Positions 1 to 5,042 of a stretch of DNA of 5,042 nt are shown one piece after another (position 1 is the first letter of the stretch; each line of letters starts with the position of its first letter). The stretch comes from Nostoc sp. CHAB 5715. Its GTDB lineage: Bacteria > Cyanobacteriota > Cyanobacteriia > Cyanobacteriales > Nostocaceae. Made by a program: the position numbers and the translations under genes. Below the pieces are notes generated by a model, which saw nothing but the letters and a program-made list of their open reading frames with translations, was not told the origin of the DNA and did no database searches. Location: contig NZ_JAIVFR010000564.1 in NCBI RefSeq assembly GCF_020829685.1, positions 1 through 5,042 of the forward strand, in the 5' to 3' direction.

Positions 1-122
1 CTGGCTGGCTTAGAGACGTTAGCAAGTCATCATTTAAGGTTTTAATGACTTGGCGATCGCCATTCTGATTTTTGACCAAACTAAGTAATGCCAAAGCGTC
101 CTCTTCCCAACTCTCTTTCAAT
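1..122 (-). pseudogene. Ser/Thr protein kinase N-lobe fragment, frameshifted and partial
   Basis: Read on the minus strand from about 122, the translation is IERELGRGRFGIT followed by a TAG stop (83-81). If the single base at 81 is skipped, the frame continues as YLVKNQNGDRQVIKTLNDD and stays open to the window edge. This is the start of a Hanks-type kinase domain. The glycine-rich loop is LGRGRFGIT, and the lysine in QVIK sits where the ATP-anchoring beta-3 lysine is expected. Cyanobacterial kinases commonly have LGRGGFGITYLA at this point. Only about 37 residues are present, with no start codon, no catalytic HRD loop and no DFG. The residues that normally precede the glycine loop are replaced by a pentapeptide-repeat protein. 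I infer a fragment joined by misassembly or deletion, carrying an additional +1 base error. Family assignment is fairly firm; the origin of the join is not. Confidence 0.72.
53..60. repeat. HIP1 octamer (four copies in window)
   Basis: GCGATCGC is the highly iterated palindrome characteristic of many cyanobacterial genomes. The other copies are at 1956-1963, 3111-3118 and 4786-4793. Several near matches containing CGATCG also occur, for example around 1312-1319 and 2575-2582. All four full copies lie inside coding sequence. They support the cyanobacterial assignment and carry no gene-specific information. Confidence 0.9.
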
Positions 123-428
123 AGTGACACGATCAACTAAAGCGCCTGTCAGATTTGCACCTTCCAAATTTGCTTTTAACAAAACTCCTTTAGTGAGAAT
201 TGCGTTGGTTAAATTCGCTCCTTGAAAATTTGTTCCCCGCATTTCTGCTGCAACAAAAGTCACACCTGCCAAATCAACATGAGAAAAGTCACGATTTTCT
301 AAATTTATATTGTTGTAGTTGATTGTATTTATTTGAGCAAAAGCCGGTTTGGGATTAAGTATTAACCAGAAAAATGCGAGTATCAAAATCACAATCAAAC
401 CAAAAAAGCGCAGTAAAATCTTTTTCAT
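81..428 (-). CDS. Secreted pentapeptide-repeat protein, C-terminus replaced by kinase sequence
   Basis: The reading frame encodes 115 residues. Residues 1-31 form a signal peptide: MKK, a long hydrophobic stretch (LLRFFGLIVILILAFFWLIL) and an AFA|Q signal-peptidase-type site. The mature protein therefore acts outside the cytoplasm, either in the periplasm or the thylakoid lumen. Residues 42 to about 98 are pentapeptide repeats of the A(D/N)LXX type (NLENRDF, NFQGANLTNAIL, KANLEGANLTGAL), which fold as a right-handed quadrilateral beta-helix. No catalytic residues are expected and the precise role is unknown. Related lumenal or periplasmic cyanobacterial proteins are, from memory, around 150-170 residues and carry more repeats plus a Cys-containing tail. 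Here the repeats stop at about residue 102 (VDRVT), and the last 13 residues (IERELGRGRFGIT) are kinase glycine-loop sequence. The genuine coding part is thus about 123-428. The ATG at 428 gives the signal peptide directly; no clear Shine-Dalgarno is visible. It lies downstream of the LCP gene on the same strand. Confidence 0.75.
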   Translation of the reverse strand: MKKILLRFFGLIVILILAFFWLILNPKPAFAQINTINYNNINLENRDFSHVDLAGVTFVAAEMRGTNFQGANLTNAILTKGVLLKANLEGANLTGALVDRVTIERELGRGRFGIT

Positions 429-447
429 AACTTTATTATTTATCAGC

Positions 448-475
448 AGTCCTTTGTCATTAGTCCTTTGTCATT
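448..475. repeat. Two tandem copies of a 14-bp unit
   Basis: AGTCCTTTGTCATT occurs at 448-461 and again, identical and contiguous, at 462-475. The GTCATTAGT at 456-464 is the exact reverse complement of ACTAATGAC at 478-486, in the array that follows. The two blocks could therefore fold back on each other in the RNA downstream of the LCP gene. Confidence 0.85.
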
Positions 476-477
476 TA

Positions 478-505
478 ACTAATGACTAATGACTAATGAC
501 TAATG
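478..505. repeat. STRR heptamer array (ACTAATG)x4
   Basis: Four perfect contiguous copies of ACTAATG are followed by a partial ACT at 506-508. This is a short tandemly repeated heptanucleotide of the kind scattered between genes in heterocystous cyanobacteria. It ends six bases from the stop codon of the LCP gene, in the 85-bp gap between that gene and the pentapeptide-repeat gene, both on the minus strand. Together with the inverted partner upstream it may form a hairpin, but no U-tract makes it a convincing terminator. Confidence 0.9.
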
Positions 506-513
506 ACTCTTGC

Positions 514-2052
514 CTATTTCCAATCTTTACCAATCCGAATTGTGAGATCAGATTCTAAATCACCAATCGCCGCTACCTCAATTTGACCCAAGCCTAAGAC
601 TTTTTGCAAATCAACACCAACTCGTCGGTTGCCTTTTTGGACAACAATCTGAGTTTGACGTTGGGTATCTGGCCAATCAGGTACTTTGTAAATATTAGTA
701 AAGCCTTTCTGTTTCAGATAAGCAATAACTTTTTCAGTTAGCTGAGGTTGATTGGAAGCATTTTGAATAGCAATTTTGAGGTTAGGAACCTGACGCATAT
801 CTGGTTTTAGACCAGGTACATTTACCCCAACATAATCATTCAACAGGCTTTGTTGTCCAGTCATATTTAGCCAATAGCTATCAGGGTCTTTGCTAAAACG
901 GCTAAACGTACCAGGCAACACGGTCATTTGGAAATTATCTCGATCTAAGTTTAGGCCGAAATTCACCAACGCCATCATTTCTTCCATCTTCAGGTTGGTA
1001 TCAAAGTATTTTCGCATCAAACGAGTTAATTGAGGCAACCTGGGTAAGACGGTAGGACTATTTAAGCGTTGCAGCAGGGCTGCTGTTAGTGCTTGCTGAC
1101 GCTGCACTCTTGGTAAATCTCCCAAACCTGGTTCGCGGAATCGGGCAAACTGTTCTGCTTGTTCGCCGTTGAGGGTTTGCCAGCCACTGACTAAATTAAT
1201 CGACAGGCGACTGCTGGAGTCTTTATATTCCATTGATTGGGGAACAAAGACTTCTACTCCGCCTAACTGATCGACTAACTGCCGTAAGCCGCTAGTAGAG
1301 ATACGGATGTAGCGATCGATTGGGGCATTGTTTAAGGTACGGCTAACTACCCGTGCTGCCAAGACTGGGCCGCCTTGGGCATTGGCATCAGATACCTTAG
1401 TTAATCCCTTTTCTCCCTTTTCGGGGATGGCAATCATCGTATCTCTGGGAATCGAAAGCACCCGTACAGATTTTTCATTTTCACTAGGGTTGAGGCGTAC
1501 CAGCAGCATGGTGTCGCTTTTCCCAGCAAAGCTTTCTGGTGAACCATCAACGGTACCGCTAACTGGTTCAATCCCCATAATTAAAATATTCATCGGTCGT
1601 GAAAGCTTGTACTGGGAAAGTTTGCTCCATAACTCCCCTGGTAGTGGTATTTTTACCTCGTCTTTAGCAGTACCTAAATCCTCATCTGTTCGATCTAGAT
1701 TGCTCCACAACGGAGTCCACAGCGCTAACGTTGATACCAGTAAACCAGATAAGATGATGCCGATGACAACCGTCATGATCCACAACAGCCATCGAGGCAT
1801 GGTTAAGCCCAGTCTCTCGTAAAGCTGATTGGGAATTGCACCCACTGATTCGACGACGCTACGGTTGGGATTCGCTGGGGGGTTTAGTTCTACCTCCTCC
1901 TCTGAATCGGCTACTGGTGCAGGTGTTACTTGATTTTCTGTTCGTTGAAGTTGCTGCGATCGCACCTCAGTTTCAAATTCTGCAACTTGCTGAGATCCAA
2001 GCGGATTTTCCGACCATTCGACTTGTTTTATCACAATTATCTCCCCACTCAA
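514..2052 (-). CDS. LytR-CpsA-Psr (LCP) family glycopolymer transferase
   Basis: LCP enzymes move lipid-linked glycopolymers onto peptidoglycan or other wall acceptors on the outer face of the cytoplasmic membrane. The 512-residue protein has a charged cytoplasmic N-terminus (1-85), one membrane helix (about 88-112, WLLWIMTVVIGIILSGLLVS) and an LCP core (about 153-330). The core shows MNILIMGIE, GKSDTMLLVRL (Asp180), the hallmark SIPRDT (Arg203, Asp204), DRYIRIS, LGGVEV and RFREPGLGDLPRVQRQQ (Arg304, Arg306, Asp312, Arg315, Arg318), the polar residues that bind the pyrophosphate head and metal in this family. A LytR_C-type domain (about 424-508, LKIAIQNAS...) completes it. The size is typical of two-domain cyanobacterial members. 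The frame opens with TTG at 2052; an in-frame GTG at 2034 has a better ribosome site and may be the true start (506 residues). The gene is divergent from the GDP-mannose gene, which fits an envelope-polysaccharide role. The acceptor and glycan cannot be told from sequence. Confidence 0.93.
   Translation of the reverse strand: MSGEIIVIKQVEWSENPLGSQQVAEFETEVRSQQLQRTENQVTPAPVADSEEEVELNPPANPNRSVVESVGAIPNQLYERLGLTMPRWLLWIMTVVIGIILSGLLVSTLALWTPLWSNLDRTDEDLGTAKDEVKIPLPGELWSKLSQYKLSRPMNILIMGIEPVSGTVDGSPESFAGKSDTMLLVRLNPSENEKSVRVLSIPRDTMIAIPEKGEKGLTKVSDANAQGGPVLAARVVSRTLNNAPIDRYIRISTSGLRQLVDQLGGVEVFVPQSMEYKDSSSRLSINLVSGWQTLNGEQAEQFARFREPGLGDLPRVQRQQALTAALLQRLNSPTVLPRLPQLTRLMRKYFDTNLKMEEMMALVNFGLNLDRDNFQMTVLPGTFSRFSKDPDSYWLNMTGQQSLLNDYVGVNVPGLKPDMRQVPNLKIAIQNASNQPQLTEKVIAYLKQKGFTNIYKVPDWPDTQRQTQIVVQKGNRRVGVDLQKVLGLGQIEVAAIGDLESDLTIRIGKDWK
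2041..2046 (-). promoter_or_regulatory. Shine-Dalgarno GGGGAG favouring a GTG start for the LCP gene
   Basis: On the minus strand the sequence reads GGGGAG, then ATAATT, then GTG (2034-2032). This gives a purine-rich ribosome site six bases before the GTG. The TTG at 2052 has only AGGGAG three bases before it, which is too close for normal use. No ATG precedes it in frame before a TAA. The start at 2034 is therefore the better supported one, and the protein would begin (M)IKQVEWSE. Confidence 0.55.
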
Positions 2053-2149
2053 CCACTCCCTAAAAGTATGTTAATGCAAGCTACAAATATTGCCAGTGGA
2101 AAAGCTCACTGTAAACTTGTAATGTTCTTCAGTAGGCCTGTATGACAAT
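2053..2149. promoter_or_regulatory. Divergent intergenic region, presumed promoters for LCP and GDP-mannose genes
   Basis: The 97-bp gap separates two outward-facing genes, so it should hold a promoter for each. It is AT-rich, with possible -10 elements toward the right gene (TGTAAA at 2110-2115, TGTAAT at 2118-2123), but neither has a well-spaced -35. A short imperfect inverted repeat, CAGTG (2094-2098) with CACTG (2107-2111), could be an operator, though such a short match is weak. The right gene has only a poor ribosome site (AGTAGG at 2131-2136). The function is inferred from gene orientation rather than from strong motifs. Confidence 0.4.
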
Positions 2150-3214
2150 ATGAATACTTTATTGTTCCCCGTAATCCTTGCTGGTGGTAAAGGTGAACGT
2201 TTTTGGCCCCTGAGCCGTAAAGACCGACCCAAGCAATTTTTAAGTCTTGATGGTAGCTCTAGAAGTTTATTACAAGCAACCGCCGATCGCTTGTTAGCAC
2301 TCGGAGGAAGTTGGGATTCCCTGTGGGTTATAACTTCTAGTCAGATAGCTGAAGGGGTACGCCAACAATTACCTGATCTACCAGTTGAAAACTTACTGAT
2401 TGAGTCAGAAGGAAGAGACACTGCCGCAGCCGTTGCTTGGACAAGTTTAGAAATCAAACAGCGCTATGGAGAAGACGCTGTGATTGGCTTTTTCCCTGCT
2501 GACCACTGGATCGCTAACCAAGAGGCGTTTGCACACACATTAAGCGCGGCTACGCAACTGGCAGCAAGCACAGCAGCGATCGTTACACTGGGGATCAAGC
2601 CTACTTTTCCATCAACCGGTTACGGTTACATTGAACAAGGTGAAAAAATAGGTAGCTTTAATGAGTTGCCAGCTTATCACGTCAACCGCTTTACTGAAAA
2701 GCCCAACCGTGAAACAGCAGAAACTTTTTTATCTACGGGACGCTTTAGCTGGAATAGTGGCATGTTCGTTTTTCGGGCAGGAGTTGTTCTCAAGGAACTA
2801 CATACCCATGCGCCAGAAATTATCGAACCTTTAGAACAACATGGCCCTGATATTTATCCCCAGTTGCCTAAGAAGAGTATAGACTATGCGCTAATGGAAA
2901 AGACAACTCTAGCATACGTTTTGCCAGTTGATTTTGGTTGGGATGATTTAGGAGATTGGAATGCGATCGAACGCTTACTCAAAACAGAAGAGACTCCCAA
3001 TGTGGAACTGGCTACCCACGTAGGGCTAGATACGCAGGGGGCGATTATTTACGCCTCAAATCCAGAGGATGTAGTTGTTACAATTGGTTTAGAGGACGTG
3101 GTGATTGTGCGCGATCGCAATGTCACCCTCGTTGTTAAAAAAGAACGTACCCAGGAAATCAAGCAGATCCTCAAAATTCTCCAAAGCGATTCCCGATTTA
3201 CCGACCTGCTATAA
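2150..3214 (+). CDS. manC: Mannose-1-phosphate guanylyltransferase (GDP-mannose pyrophosphorylase)
   Basis: It catalyses mannose-1-phosphate + GTP to GDP-mannose + pyrophosphate in the cytoplasm, supplying mannosyl (and GDP-fucose-derived) units for exopolysaccharide, O-antigen and glycolipid synthesis. The 354-residue protein shows the nucleotidyltransferase signature LAGGKGERFWPLSR (10-23), RPKQFL (26-31), GRDTAAA (88-94), FPADH (115-119, metal-binding Asp), STGYGYI (155-161), FTEKP (181-185, sugar-phosphate-binding Lys), WNSGMF (201-206), SIDYALME (243-250) and FGWDDLGDW (262-270). This is the short, monofunctional form: it ends after a small C-terminal beta region and lacks the phosphomannose-isomerase cupin of the roughly 470-residue ManC/AlgA enzymes. 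The ATG at 2150 is the first possible start, since an in-frame TAA lies at 2120 with no start codon chosen between. It is divergent from the LCP gene, and the stop is followed by a repeat-rich gap. The gene symbol is by function; other names exist for this enzyme. Confidence 0.95.
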   Translation: MNTLLFPVILAGGKGERFWPLSRKDRPKQFLSLDGSSRSLLQATADRLLALGGSWDSLWVITSSQIAEGVRQQLPDLPVENLLIESEGRDTAAAVAWTSLEIKQRYGEDAVIGFFPADHWIANQEAFAHTLSAATQLAASTAAIVTLGIKPTFPSTGYGYIEQGEKIGSFNELPAYHVNRFTEKPNRETAETFLSTGRFSWNSGMFVFRAGVVLKELHTHAPEIIEPLEQHGPDIYPQLPKKSIDYALMEKTTLAYVLPVDFGWDDLGDWNAIERLLKTEETPNVELATHVGLDTQGAIIYASNPEDVVVTIGLEDVVIVRDRNVTLVVKKERTQEIKQILKILQSDSRFTDLL

Positions 3215-3233
3215 AAGTTAAAACCCTTGGTAG

Positions 3234-3253
3234 AGGCGAAAAAGCCTATTTTC
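3234..3253 (+). terminator. Possible weak terminator after the guanylyltransferase gene
   Basis: AGGC (3234-3237) and GCCT (3244-3247) form a four-pair stem with a six-base loop, followed by ATTTTCC. The position, 20 bases after the stop codon, suits an intrinsic terminator. The stem is short and the T-run has only four bases, so it is at best weak. Confidence 0.3.
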
Positions 3254-3271
3254 CAATTATAACTTGACTTT

Positions 3272-3329
3272 GGGAATGGGGCATTGAGCATGGGGCATTG
3301 GGCATTGGGCATTGGGCATGGGGCATTGG
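3272..3329. repeat. STRR heptamer array, G-rich (GGGCATT type)
   Basis: The block consists of degenerate tandem GGGCATT units. The cleanest stretch is 3292-3327, with G-runs at 3292-3295, 3300-3302, 3307-3309, 3314-3316 and 3320-3323 separated by only three or four bases. This satisfies the simple G3+N1-7 quadruplex pattern on the plus strand, downstream of the guanylyltransferase gene. Shadow frames across it are rich in repetitive Cys, Pro, Met and Asn and are not genes. Confidence 0.88.
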
Positions 3330-3330
3330 T

Positions 3331-3351
3331 CAATAATCAATAATCAATAGT
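3331..3351. repeat. Short heptamer array (CAATAAT)x2 + CAATAGT
   Basis: CAATAAT occurs at 3331-3337 and 3338-3344, followed by CAATAGT at 3345-3351. The repeat has the same seven-base period as its neighbours but a different, AT-rich unit. It separates the G-rich array from the C-rich array and would form the loop if those two arms paired. Confidence 0.8.
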
Positions 3352-3370
3352 TCATCTCCCCCTGCTCCCC

Positions 3371-3468
3371 CATTCCCCATTCCCCATTCCCCATTCCCCA
3401 TTCTCCATTCCCCATTCCCCATTCCCCATTCTCCATTCCCCACTCCCCACTCCCCACTCCCCACTCTC
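3371..3468. repeat. STRR heptamer array, 14 contiguous C-rich units
   Basis: Fourteen heptamers run without a break: CATTCCC x4, CATTCTC, CATTCCC x3, CATTCTC, CATTCCC, CACTCCC x3, CACTCTC. The unit matches the CCCCATT-type STRR known from heterocystous cyanobacteria. The variants are ordered, with TTC-T substitutions closing sub-blocks and a switch from CATT to CACT in the last four units, which suggests stepwise expansion. The opposite strand carries regular GGGG runs spaced by AAT or AGT, a quadruplex-type pattern. The array ends four bases before the ATG at 3473, so it occupies the place where a ribosome site would be. Confidence 0.95.
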
Positions 3469-3472
3469 AAAA

Positions 3473-5042
3473 ATGTTCCTCACCCAAACTGTTCCCCGTC
3501 AACGAGAAATTCTTGAAGTATTCCTTCGCAATGGCTGGGACTATATGCGAAGGTTACTTACTGGTGGCAAAGCTGATGAACCACAGTTACCTACACCTGC
3601 GGTTTTAAAAAATATCCTGGTAGACTTGGGGCCAGTTTATGTTAAACTTGGTCAGCTACTTTCTACCCGTCCCGATTTATTGAGCGCCGCCTATATTGAG
3701 GAACTATCAACTCTACAAGACGAAGTACCGCCTGTTCCTTGGTCAGAGATAGAAATAATCCTCCGTAAAGAATTAAAACTTCCACTAGCAGAAACCTTCA
3801 GCACAGTTAACCCGATTCCAGTAGCGGCGGGGTCAATTGCTCAGACACATCGCGCTACATTAGCAGACGGTCGAGAAGTTGCTCTGAAAGTGCAACGTCC
3901 GGGAATTGATCTGACTATTGCCCAAGATATTGCTTTAATTCAAGGTATTGCCGATTTAGTGGCGCGGACTGAGTTTGGGCAAACCTATGAAATCAAATCC
4001 ATCGCGGAAGAATTCACTAAAGCTTTAGAAGCCGAGTTAGATTTTACACGGGAAGCGGGTTTTACAGACCAACTGCGGCGCAACTTATCTAAAAGTCGCT
4101 GGTATGATCCCACACAAATAGTGGTTGCGGAAATTAACTGGGAATTGACCACAGCAAAATTACTGGTGATGGAATGGCTGGATGGTGTGCCGTTTTTGTC
4201 GGCGGATTTGAACAGCAACACTAATGGTAAAGACCCTGCTGTAGAGCGTAAAGAAATAACCACTTTGTTATTTCGAGTATTTTTTCAGCAACTATATATT
4301 GATGGCTTTTTTCACGCCGATCCGCATCCAGGAAACTTGTTTTATCTCAAAGATGGTCGTGTTGCCCTCTTAGACTGTGGCATGGTGGGAAGACTTGATC
4401 CCCGCACACAGCAGATATTAACAGAGATGTTGTTAGCGATCGTTGATTTAGATGCTCAAAGATGCGCTCAGTTAACCTTGCAGCTATCAGATTCTGCTCA
4501 ACCAGTAATTTTATCGCGGTTAGAAAATGATTACGATCGCATGTTGCGAAAGTATCACAATGTCAGCCTCACGGAAATAAACTTCAGTCAGATAATTTAT
4601 GAAGTTTTACAAGTTGCCCGCAACAATAAAATTAGATTACCTAGTAATATGGGTTTGTATGCCAAAACCCTAGCGAATTTAGAGGGTGTAGCGCGGACAT
4701 TCAACCCGGAGCTTAACTTTTTTGATGAAGTAAAACCATTAATTACAGACTTGTTTCGTCGGCAATTACTAGGCGATAATCCAGTGCGATCGCTCCTGAG
4801 GACAGCCTTAGATATTAAAAGTCTGTCTCTCCAATCCCCTCGCCAAATTGAACTGTTATTAGACCGAGTTACTTCGGAAACCTTACAGTGGAATTTATCG
4901 CTACGGGGGTTAGATGGCGTGCGGCGCAACGATTGGGACTGTCAGAGGCGGCGATGGGTTATTGGGAACTGCACATCAGGGAAGATGAACGTCACGGCCG
5001 TTGGATGTTGGATGATGTGGCTTTGCCTTTGGCAGAACGATA
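3473..5042 (+). CDS. UbiB/AarF/ABC1-family atypical kinase, natural C-terminus missing
   Basis: UbiB-family proteins are membrane-associated atypical kinases or ATPases supporting quinone and prenyl-lipid metabolism; cyanobacteria and plastids carry several (ABC1K). The frame is open from the ATG at 3473 to the window edge (523 codons). Family hallmarks are present: the KxGQ motif (YVKLGQ, Lys58-Gln61), the Ala-rich loop AAGSIAQ (118-124) replacing the usual P-loop, VALK (Lys139), the AELD segment (Glu188, Asp190), HADPHPGN (281-288, catalytic and metal loop) and LLDCGM (Asp301, the DFG equivalent). Family-like sequence continues to about residue 485 (LSLRGLDGVRR). Beyond that the frame gives a Trp- and Cys-rich string unlike the family, because the DNA has switched to another gene in a different frame. 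The usual C-terminal tail with two membrane helices is absent. The start is supported by the family-typical MFLTQTVPRQRE, despite no Shine-Dalgarno. Quinone-related function is inferred from the family; the specific substrate is unknown. Confidence 0.9.
   Translation, partial: MFLTQTVPRQREILEVFLRNGWDYMRRLLTGGKADEPQLPTPAVLKNILVDLGPVYVKLGQLLSTRPDLLSAAYIEELSTLQDEVPPVPWSEIEIILRKELKLPLAETFSTVNPIPVAAGSIAQTHRATLADGREVALKVQRPGIDLTIAQDIALIQGIADLVARTEFGQTYEIKSIAEEFTKALEAELDFTREAGFTDQLRRNLSKSRWYDPTQIVVAEINWELTTAKLLVMEWLDGVPFLSADLNSNTNGKDPAVERKEITTLLFRVFFQQLYIDGFFHADPHPGNLFYLKDGRVALLDCGMVGRLDPRTQQILTEMLLAIVDLDAQRCAQLTLQLSDSAQPVILSRLENDYDRMLRKYHNVSLTEINFSQIIYEVLQVARNNKIRLPSNMGLYAKTLANLEGVARTFNPELNFFDEVKPLITDLFRRQLLGDNPVRSLLRTALDIKSLSLQSPRQIELLLDRVTSETLQWNLSLRGLDGVRRNDWDCQRRRWVIGNCTSGKMNVTAVGCWMMWLCLWQND
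4924..5042 (+). pseudogene. Fragment of heme-oxygenase-like diiron (iron-containing redox enzyme) protein
   Basis: In a frame shifted relative to the UbiB gene, the DNA reads AQRLGLSEAAMGYW, ELHIREDERHGRW and MLDDVALPLAER, open to the edge. The ELHIREDERHG segment, with an ExxH pair, resembles a metal-ligand helix of the heme-oxygenase-like diiron oxidase / iron-containing redox enzyme family, and the following WML.DVALPLA is typical of cyanobacterial members as I remember them. Only about 39 residues are present, with no start and no stop. The piece is an internal fragment attached to the truncated UbiB gene around 4921-4930, within GCGGCGCA. The family call is from motif memory; a general four-helix ferritin-like fold is the alternative. 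Confidence 0.6.

Noticed and set aside
1328..1822. Plus-strand 164-codon frame
   Set aside because: It is antisense to the well-supported LCP core, has no family-like motifs and is a shadow frame.
1930..2145. Small plus-strand frames at 1836-2063 and 1930-2145
   Set aside because: They overlap each other, the LCP N-terminus and the divergent promoter gap, and have neither a ribosome site nor recognisable features.
3049..3333. Minus-strand 94-codon frame with repeated Pro-Asn-Ala-Cys-Pro-Met segments
   Set aside because: Its N-terminal part is a translation of the heptamer array and the rest is antisense to the guanylyltransferase gene.
3272..3468. Regularly spaced repeats resembling a CRISPR array
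   Set aside because: The units are contiguous heptamers with no unique spacers and no 23-40 bp palindromic repeats, so they are STRR-type tandem repeats.
3985..4929. Minus-strand frames at 3985-4263 and 4597-4929
   Set aside because: Both are antisense to the UbiB-type coding region, which has clear catalytic motifs; they show Ser/Arg-rich shadow composition and no motifs.
4928..5042. A novel Trp/Cys-rich C-terminal domain on the UbiB-type protein
   Set aside because: The same bases read in another frame as a conserved diiron-enzyme segment, so the odd composition is an out-of-frame artefact.

Overview
The window looks like DNA from a filamentous, probably heterocyst-forming (Nostocales-type) cyanobacterium. 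The evidence is four copies of the HIP1 octamer GCGATCGC (53-60, 1956-1963, 3111-3118, 4786-4793), several heptanucleotide tandem arrays of the STRR class between genes, and protein sequences that read like Nostoc-type families. I assigned families from remembered motifs, not from a search.

Layout from left to right. Positions 1-122 (minus strand) encode the N-lobe of a Ser/Thr protein kinase, broken by a one-base frameshift. It is joined directly to a secreted pentapeptide-repeat protein (123-428, minus) that lacks its normal C-terminus. An 85-bp gap with short tandem repeats follows. Next is a complete LytR-CpsA-Psr (LCP) family protein (514-2052, minus). A gap of about 100 bp separates it from a divergently transcribed mannose-1-phosphate guanylyltransferase (2150-3214, plus). 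A 258-bp intergenic region (3215-3472) then carries a G-rich heptamer array, a short CAATAAT array and a 14-copy C-rich heptamer array that ends four bases before the next start codon. That next gene is a UbiB/AarF/ABC1-type atypical kinase (3473 onward, plus). Its family-like sequence stops near 4924, where the DNA switches in another frame to an internal piece of a heme-oxygenase-like diiron (iron-containing redox enzyme) protein running to the right edge.

Functionally, the two intact central genes fit cell-envelope glycan work. The guanylyltransferase makes GDP-mannose for polysaccharide synthesis, and LCP proteins transfer finished glycopolymers onto the cell wall. The UbiB-type kinase is most likely linked to quinone or prenyl-lipid metabolism and has no evident connection to the other two.

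The most notable observation is that both ends are chimeric. About 120 nt of unrelated coding sequence is fused out of context at each edge (about 122 nt left, about 119 nt right). The near-identical, read-length-sized tails suggest contig-end misassembly more than biology, although natural deletions cannot be excluded from sequence alone. I found no convincing undescribed system here. The intergenic repeat architecture is the best candidate for real biology worth a second look.
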